Source: Candidatus Iainarchaeum sp. (GTDB lineage Archaea; Iainarchaeota; Iainarchaeia; Iainarchaeales; DTGL01). Taken from it: a stretch of 64,000 nt of DNA. The notes beneath the pieces are model-generated. The model was not told where the DNA came from and made no database searches. It saw only the letters and a list, made by a program, of their open reading frames with translations. The stretch covers positions 1-64,000 of the forward strand of contig JAOAJX010000003.1 in NCBI GenBank assembly GCA_026413945.1. The letters are read 5' to 3'. A program made the position numbers and the translations under genes. Positions 59,208-64,000 of the stretch are shown piece by piece (the first letter of the stretch is position 1; every line of letters starts with the position of its first letter).

Positions 59208-60438
59208 AGAAGAAGATTTTCTTAGAGAGCACTTTAGGCGCTTTTACGCTTCAAATGAGATAAAAAGCGTTCCAAGTGTTGAGATGCGTGAATTCGGCAT
59301 AGGTGCTTTTGGAAAGAAAATAGCGAGGAGGCATATAAGTTTCTCCACAAATAAAGACCTTAATTTTTTCCTAAGGACTGAGGTTCCATTGTTCATATCG
59401 TGCTCAGCCGCTTACTATAAGGATCCAGCAGCAAGGCCTATGGAGAGCAAAGGCCTTATTGGTTCTGACCTAGTGTATGAGTTTGATGCATCTGATGTTG
59501 ATTCCGACTGCAAACAGAAGCATGATTTCTGGATGTGCGAAAAATGTGGGAAAACATATAAGTTTGTTGCAGATAATTGCGACAATTGTGGTGGAAAACT
59601 TAGTCAGTTCAAATTTCCGTGTGAAAAGTGCATTGGCGAGACAAAGAAACAAACATTCCGCCTTATAAATATTTTGGTTGACGAGCTCGGCTTCAGCAAT
59701 ATCTACTTAAATTTCTCCGGCAATGCCGGTTATCACGTGCACGTTCGTGATGCCGGAATAAAAGGACTTTCTCAAGATGCCCGCTTGGCAATAGTTGATT
59801 ATCTTACAGGGGAAGGATTTTCTTTCGAGAAGAGCGGCTTTGATTTTGAAAACTTGCTTTGCCCAAAAATTAATGAAGCAAAAGGCCTTCGGAAAAGGAT
59901 TTTGGATCGCATGATTTTTTTTGTGTGTGAAAGCAGCTCTGATTGGTTGTTCCAATTTGGCAGTATTTCTTTGAGCACAAGCCAAAAGCGTTCTGCAAAG
60001 GTATTTGTTAGAAATATTGTTGAGAACCGCCAAAAGGCAGTTTTGCAGATTCAGAGCGGAGTGCTTCCTTTATTTGGCTCTAAAAGCATAGCTGCTTCTT
60101 TCTGGAAGGCCATTGCCGAAAACTCCTTGAGGCTGGAATCTTTTCCAATAGATAGGCAAACATCAGCAGATATTTATAAAATTGTTAGGGTGCCGGATAC
60201 TTTGCATGGCTCTACTGGCTTTATTGCAAAGACAATAAGCGTTGACTTACTCAATGATTTTGATCCTTTTGAGCATGCTTTGGCTTTTGGAAATGGCCAA
60301 ATAAAGGTTTTTATTAGTAAGGCACCAGAATTTAAAATACAAGGCGCCAAATTTGGCCCTTTTGAAAAAGAGGAAGTGCAGCTTCCAGAAAATGCTGCGA
60401 TTTACCTCTTAGCAAAAGGTGTTGGGAAATTAGCTTAG
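59194..60438 (+). CDS. priS: DNA primase small (catalytic) subunit PriS
   Basis: Product of 414 residues. R-R-H-I-S-F near 45 and Y-E-F-D-A-S-D near 95-101 form the catalytic acidic site, with Glu where Asp is common. The zinc region is C-E-K-C...C-D-N-C...C-E-K-C, followed by S-G-N-A-G-Y-H-V-H-V. A carboxyl-terminal 45-residue tail (K-F-G-P-F-E-K-E-E-V-Q-L-P-E-N-A) resembles the end of the adjacent GINS protein, as reported for archaeal PriS and Gins51. TTG at 59194 lies 6 bases after AAAGGTG; an earlier ATG at 59167 lacks such a site. Confidence 0.93.
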   Translation: MAELREEDFLREHFRRFYASNEIKSVPSVEMREFGIGAFGKKIARRHISFSTNKDLNFFLRTEVPLFISCSAAYYKDPAARPMESKGLIGSDLVYEFDASDVDSDCKQKHDFWMCEKCGKTYKFVADNCDNCGGKLSQFKFPCEKCIGETKKQTFRLINILVDELGFSNIYLNFSGNAGYHVHVRDAGIKGLSQDARLAIVDYLTGEGFSFEKSGFDFENLLCPKINEAKGLRKRILDRMIFFVCESSSDWLFQFGSISLSTSQKRSAKVFVRNIVENRQKAVLQIQSGVLPLFGSKSIAASFWKAIAENSLRLESFPIDRQTSADIYKIVRVPDTLHGSTGFIAKTISVDLLNDFDPFEHALAFGNGQIKVFISKAPEFKIQGAKFGPFEKEEVQLPENAAIYLLAKGVGKLA

Positions 60439-60440
60439 GG

Positions 60441-60995
60441 GTGTTGCTTATAGATTTTGATGAGCTTCGTAGGATTCACAGGCAGGAAAAAAGCAGCCAG
60501 CAGCTTTCAGAGATCGGAGAAGATTTTATGGTTGAGCTTAAAGCATACCTTGAAGAGAAAAAGGAGGAATATGTTAAGCATTTATCTGCTGGCGAAACAC
60601 CTAGCGAGGATTTTTTTAATGTGCAGCGCATGGCAAAAGAGATACTTGAAATAAGGCAGAAGAAGATAATAAAAAAAGCCTTCCACGCTGCAGTTAGTGA
60701 AGATGAATTTGAAGATGAAAAGCTTACTGGGGAAGAGAAAAAACTTTTCTGCAATATATGCAAAATCGTTTCTGAATATCAGAAGTCAATAGACAAGCTT
60801 TTCTACGCAGAATCAAAAAAGAGGAAAAAGGATAGCAATTTAAATACAATTTCAGTCCAAATTATAGAAGAAGTGCCTGCTTTTGTTGGGCCCAATATGA
60901 AAGAATTTGGCCCTTACAAAAAAGGGCAGGTTGTTGAACTTCCCGAGGATGTTGCTGATATTTTGCTTTCGAGAAAAATTGCTGTAAAGGAGTAG
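60441..60995 (+). CDS. GINS complex subunit (Gins51-like)
   Basis: Product of about 184 residues: helical A domain (L-R-R-I-H-R-Q-E-K-S-S, Y-F...R-M-A-K-E-I-L-E-I-R) to about 125 and a small B domain at the end, P-A-F-V-G-P-N-M...F-G-P-Y-K-K-G-Q-V-V-E-L-P-E. It is part of the CMG replicative helicase. The GTG at 60441 and TTG at 60444 sit within or against the GGGGTG site; an in-frame ATA at 60450 has the correct spacing and would give M-D-F-D-E-L-R-R-I-H. It follows priS by 2 bases. Confidence 0.88.
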   Translation: MLLIDFDELRRIHRQEKSSQQLSEIGEDFMVELKAYLEEKKEEYVKHLSAGETPSEDFFNVQRMAKEILEIRQKKIIKKAFHAAVSEDEFEDEKLTGEEKKLFCNICKIVSEYQKSIDKLFYAESKKRKKDSNLNTISVQIIEEVPAFVGPNMKEFGPYKKGQVVELPEDVADILLSRKIAVKE

Positions 60996-61003
60996 TGATT
61001 TTT

Positions 61004-61192
61004 GTGACTGAATACGCGCAAAAAAAACATGCGCCTTTTTGGCGAATAAAATGTAATGCTTGTGGAAACGAGCAGGTTGTTTACTCCTGTGCTACCAGAA
61101 AAATAAAGTGCAATGTATGTAGTGCAATCTTAGCTGAAAGCACAGCACACAGAATAAAACTTACCGAAGCAAAAAAGCTTAGGGACTATTAG
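61004..61192 (+). CDS. rps27e: Small ribosomal subunit protein S27e
   Basis: Product of 62 residues with a zinc ribbon C-N-A-C-G...C-N-V-C and the S27e landmarks W-R-I-K-C and A-T-R-K-I-K-C. The GTG at 61004 is chosen (6 bases after GTG of AGTAGTGAT) over a GTG at 60995 that overlaps the GINS stop. Part of the archaeal replication-translation cluster. Confidence 0.93.
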   Translation: MTEYAQKKHAPFWRIKCNACGNEQVVYSCATRKIKCNVCSAILAESTAHRIKLTEAKKLRDY

Positions 61193-61223
61193 GTAGAACG
61201 GCAATAGTAAATGTGGTGATTCT

Positions 61224-61988
61224 TTGGATAAATGGCCCGAGCCAAATGAAATTGTAGTAATAAAAATAACTAAAGTTTTGCCTTATGGGGCTTTTGCTGA
61301 TCTCTTAGACTATCCAAATGTCCAGGGCTTTGTGCACATTTCACAAGTTGCTTCGCGCTGGATAAAGAACATAAGAAATCATGTAAGGCCAAATCAGCTA
61401 AGGGCTGCACAAGTGATAAGGGCTGACAAAGAAAAGCTTCAAGTAGACCTTTCTTTGGTAAAAGTGTCTGAATCACAACAAAAGGCCAAAATTGAAGAAT
61501 GGGAGCAGTCGAAAAGAGCGAAAAAGATACTTGAAATATTTGCAAAGCAGAGAAAAATGAGTTTTGATATTGCGTGGAAAAAAATAGCAGAACCCCTCGA
61601 ATCGAGGCACGGAAGCCTAATGAATGCCTTTCAAGAGGCACTTATCACAGGGAAAAGCGCACTTGAAGGCATACCCGAAGAGCTTGTCGAACCATTTGCT
61701 GAGCATATTAAAAAAAGCATAACCGTGCCAGAAAAAGAAGTTTCAAAAGTTGTAAAAATAAAGAGCTATGAAGCTGATGCTATATTAAAAATAAAGAATG
61801 CATTTAGAGAGTTGCTTAAACAAAAAGAATACTCAAAGATAAAGGCTACATATATTGGTGGTGGCAAATATCATCTTTCCAGTAAGGCCCCAGATTACAA
61901 GAGCGCAGATAAAGTGCTTTCATCTTTTGCGGAGGAACTAATAAAGAGCATCAAAAAGAATGGTGGCACAGCTTCTATAGAGAAATAA
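61224..61988 (+). CDS. eif2a: Translation initiation factor aIF2 alpha subunit
   Basis: Product of 254 residues. The S1 domain at about 10-85 has L-P-Y-G-A-F-A-D-L-L-D-Y and V-H-I-S-Q-V-A-S-R-W-I. A central helical domain and an alpha-beta carboxyl-terminal domain (Y-I-G-G-G-K-Y-H-L-S) follow. It joins beta and gamma subunits to deliver initiator tRNA. TTG at 61224 with GTGGTGAT upstream. Nop10 normally follows in this cluster, but only 13 bases separate it from the PAC2 gene. Confidence 0.95.
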   Translation: MDKWPEPNEIVVIKITKVLPYGAFADLLDYPNVQGFVHISQVASRWIKNIRNHVRPNQLRAAQVIRADKEKLQVDLSLVKVSESQQKAKIEEWEQSKRAKKILEIFAKQRKMSFDIAWKKIAEPLESRHGSLMNAFQEALITGKSALEGIPEELVEPFAEHIKKSITVPEKEVSKVVKIKSYEADAILKIKNAFRELLKQKEYSKIKATYIGGGKYHLSSKAPDYKSADKVLSSFAEELIKSIKKNGGTASIEK

Positions 61989-62001
61989 CTAAGGTTTTAT
62001 T

Positions 62002-62787
62002 ATGAACACCAAGGTTGAGTTTGTCTGGAAGAAAAGAAAACTAACTGATGCTGTCCTTTTCACAGGTTTGCCTGGCATAGGGCTTGTTGGCAAAATAGCG
62101 ACTGACTATGCGTTAAAAAAGCTCGGTGCTGAAAAAATAGCCAATGTTTATTCCGATTCTTTTCCACCAAGTGTTTATATAAACAACGGAATAGCTGATC
62201 TTATAAAAGACGAAATTTTCCTTTACACGATGAAGAAACGCGACTTCTTGTTTTTGGCTGGGCCTGTGCAACCAGCTTTAGATCCAAGGATAACAAATGT
62301 TCAAGATCATTATGAATTTGCAGAAGCAATAGTAAAAACCGCAAAGGACCTCGGTGTTAAAGAAGTTTATACGTTGGCTGGCATTAACATAGGCGATGCA
62401 AGACTTAAGCACGAACCAAAAGTAGTGGTTGCAGCCACTGATAAGAAGACGCTTGAAAGCTTTAAGAAGCTCGGCGCAAAGACAGGCATGAACAATGGCT
62501 TAGTATCAGGTGCCGCTGGGCTTATATTGGGTATTGCTGCTAAAAATGGCATGAAAGGCGCTTGCCTAATGGGGGAAACTAGTAGTAAGCTTATTTATGG
62601 AGACCATGGCGCAGCGGAGAAGCTTCTTGAACTACTTATAAAGCGATATGGCTTCAAGATAGATATGAAAGAAATCGCAAAAGAGTCTAAAAGCATTAAT
62701 ACTGCCTTCAAGCAAATAATGAATGAGCTTTCAGCAAAAAGTGTTGGTGAAACTGAGAGAGAAGAGAATCCAACCTATGTAAGGTGA
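62002..62787 (+). CDS. PAC2-family protein (proteasome assembly chaperone-like)
   Basis: Product of 261 residues. The PAC2 fold landmarks are L-F-T-G-L-P-G-I-G-L-V-G near residue 19, V-Y-S-D-S-F-P-P near 48, E-V-Y-T-L-A-G near 124 and G-M-N-N-G-L-V-S-G-A-A-G near 168. Archaeal homologues (PbaA/PbaB) bind or activate the 20S proteasome. The carboxyl end is N-P-T-Y-V-R, matching the S-P-S-Y-V-R end of CDC48 in this window. ATG at 62002 with AAGGTTTT upstream. Last gene of the replication-translation series. Confidence 0.9.
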   Translation: MNTKVEFVWKKRKLTDAVLFTGLPGIGLVGKIATDYALKKLGAEKIANVYSDSFPPSVYINNGIADLIKDEIFLYTMKKRDFLFLAGPVQPALDPRITNVQDHYEFAEAIVKTAKDLGVKEVYTLAGINIGDARLKHEPKVVVAATDKKTLESFKKLGAKTGMNNGLVSGAAGLILGIAAKNGMKGACLMGETSSKLIYGDHGAAEKLLELLIKRYGFKIDMKEIAKESKSINTAFKQIMNELSAKSVGETEREENPTYVR

Positions 62788-62795
62788 AAGATACT

Positions 62796-64000
62796 TTAAA
62801 ATTCTGCAAGTGTTTTTTGGCCCTTAAAAGTGCTGTTGCACTCCAGAACATCTCTTAACTCCAGTTTTTTCAGTTCAAGCTCCTCTTGTGAGGCACAAAT
62901 TATTGGTTCTCCGTACTTTCCACCACCGCCGCTTATGTAAAGCACATTTCCTTGCCTAAAGGCACCAATATGCCTTGCAACCTTTTCATCAATTTTCTGT
63001 ATCTCTGAAAGCTCTACATCTAAAAGCACTTTTATCTCAGAACCGAATTTACTCACAAGCTCATGCCATGTTGATTGCACAGCTTCACTATTTATATCCT
63101 TTGCTTTTGTTGCCATTAATATTATTTCAGCAAGCGGTATTATGTGCAAATATGGTGCTCTAAATTCAGGGTGTACTTCTTCCTTGAAGTCTGCAAGCTC
63201 CATTATCCTATCCCTAACACCTTTTTTTATCGTGCCTTTGCATCTTGGGCATCTCCAATTTAAGCCTTTAGCGCTTTCAATGGAGTACTTTGAGTAGCAC
63301 CTGTTGCATGCTGTGCAATGATATTTTCCTTCTCTCGGGTCAAGGCCAACATTAAGCTTTATCCTTTCGCGCTCTTCCATGAAAACTTTTTTGAGGTCTT
63401 CAAAGCAAGGTTTTTTTAGCTCGATCCTCGTGAATTCTCTGCCAAGGCGGTGAGGCCATGGTGAATGGGCATCGCTGCATGTGATAAAAGCTAAACCATG
63501 GTTTCCTGAAATAAGATCTGCAAAATATGAATCAGCACTGAGGCCTAGCTCCATGAAGAAAACATTTTTTACTTGTGCCCCATAGCAGCTTTGTAGTGAA
63601 CTGAAATGAGAATACATGGAATAGTAAGGTGTGAACGCATGTGCCGGCCCTATTATTCCATTGGCTTCTTCTATAATACAAGCAAGTTTCTCTGCATTTA
63701 AACTAATGGAAGGCCTTCCAAATCCATAGCCATCGAGTCTTCCATAAGAAGAGAGCTTTTTTCTTAAAATCTCCGCGCTTTCAAAGTTTGGAAGAAAAAA
63801 TAGGTGGTGGACATTTGAAACATCGTTTATTTCACCGCCAAGTATATAAAAGACATCAATTTTTTTGTCTCTAAAGCAGCCGTTTTCTTCGCAAAGGTTT
63901 TCCTTAAGGTGCCTAAGCCATTCTTTGTTAAGTATATCTCCACTTGCAATTATGTCAAGGCCTTTTAGTTTCGCTTGCATTGAAATCTCAGGAATAAGCA
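62796..64000 (-). CDS. endoQ: Endonuclease Q family protein (cut by right edge)
   Basis: At least 400 residues are visible. The frame stays open to the right edge (L-I-P-E-I-S precedes the first Met), so the amino terminus with the first H-x-H motif of the PHP domain lies outside. Visible landmarks are G-L-D-I-I-A-S-G-D-I, P-A-H-A-F-T-P-Y-Y, T-C-S-D-A-H-S, a zinc finger C-T-A-C...C-P-R-C near 230-255 from the first Met, and G-G-G-G-K-Y-G-E-P-I near 350. EndoQ nicks DNA 5' of deaminated bases such as deoxyuridine or hypoxanthine. The window neighbours PCNA and primase genes, which suits a repair role. Confidence 0.92.
   Translation of the reverse strand, partial: LIPEISMQAKLKGLDIIASGDILNKEWLRHLKENLCEENGCFRDKKIDVFYILGGEINDVSNVHHLFFLPNFESAEILRKKLSSYGRLDGYGFGRPSISLNAEKLACIIEEANGIIGPAHAFTPYYSMYSHFSSLQSCYGAQVKNVFFMELGLSADSYFADLISGNHGLAFITCSDAHSPWPHRLGREFTRIELKKPCFEDLKKVFMEERERIKLNVGLDPREGKYHCTACNRCYSKYSIESAKGLNWRCPRCKGTIKKGVRDRIMELADFKEEVHPEFRAPYLHIIPLAEIILMATKAKDINSEAVQSTWHELVSKFGSEIKVLLDVELSEIQKIDEKVARHIGAFRQGNVLYISGGGGKYGEPIICASQEELELKKLELRDVLECNSTFKGQKTLAEF

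Noticed and set aside
1-64000. CRISPR arrays, insertion sequences, tRNA or rRNA genes
   Set aside because: No regularly spaced direct repeats, transposase-like proteins with terminal repeats, or tRNA-like cloverleaf with a TTCGA arm were noticed by eye. A tRNA scan was not possible.

Overview
The window is archaeal. It carries CDC48, a membrane-bound LonB, Orc1/Cdc6, RfcL, two PCNA genes, both primase subunits, a GINS subunit, S27e, aIF2-alpha, Csl4, RpoL, Nob1, EndoQ and class III (archaellin/pilin-type) signal peptides. The base composition is AT-rich, genes are packed with ATGA or TAATG overlaps, and Shine-Dalgarno motifs of the form GGAGGTGAT often precede TTG starts. The pilin style, the large cysteine-rich surface proteins and the many small unassigned genes suggest a DPANN lineage (Diapherotrites or Micrarchaeota-like). 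That placement is inference from gene content, not a phylogeny. No tRNA, rRNA, CRISPR array or insertion sequence was seen.

Positions 1-30000 are dominated by cell-surface appendage genes. Locus 1 (435-6463) has four pilin-like genes, a secretion ATPase and two separate TadC/GspF-like membrane platforms. A degenerate KaiC-like protein, two small membrane proteins, an NFACT-R-only protein and a probable major pilin (8661) with its own promoter and terminator follow. After CDC48 and an M50 protease comes a second batch of pilin-like genes (12171-14470). After Orc1/Cdc6 and YchF a third batch (17824-19596, minus strand) runs divergently from locus 2 (19725-29248). Locus 2 has two coiled-coil proteins, a second ATPase with an N-terminal four-cysteine motif, a single fused double platform protein, a 30-residue membrane peptide, a pilin-like protein and three surface proteins, one of which joins VWA, PKD and HExxH metalloprotease regions. 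The picture is two type IV pilus-like machines of different architecture with at least a dozen candidate minor pilins.

Positions 29700-52600 are mixed housekeeping and surface genes: RfcL, a PheS-PheT-CPBP protease operon, LonB, a THUMP-like methyltransferase, RNase Z, a sugar nucleotidyltransferase, a 1063-residue surface protein facing a secreted protein with a Tyr/Ser-rich tail, an MBL hydrolase, Nob1, DUF373, a stomatin-like protein, SpoIIM, Csl4, RpoL and DUF99.

Positions 52600-64000 hold signal peptidase I and a replication/translation neighbourhood. First comes an mTERF-like helical-repeat protein, an OB-fold protein and PCNA1; then PCNA2, PriL, PriS, GINS, S27e, aIF2-alpha and a PAC2-family protein, ending in EndoQ, which is cut by the right edge. 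The last series matches the archaeal replication-translation gene association described in the literature, here without L44e and Nop10. Less expected features include four genes whose ribosome-binding site points to an ATA codon as the start, a shared P-S/T-Y-V-R carboxyl terminus in CDC48 and the PAC2 protein, an EF-hand loop in a minor pilin, and several hairpins placed across the stop codons of convergent genes.
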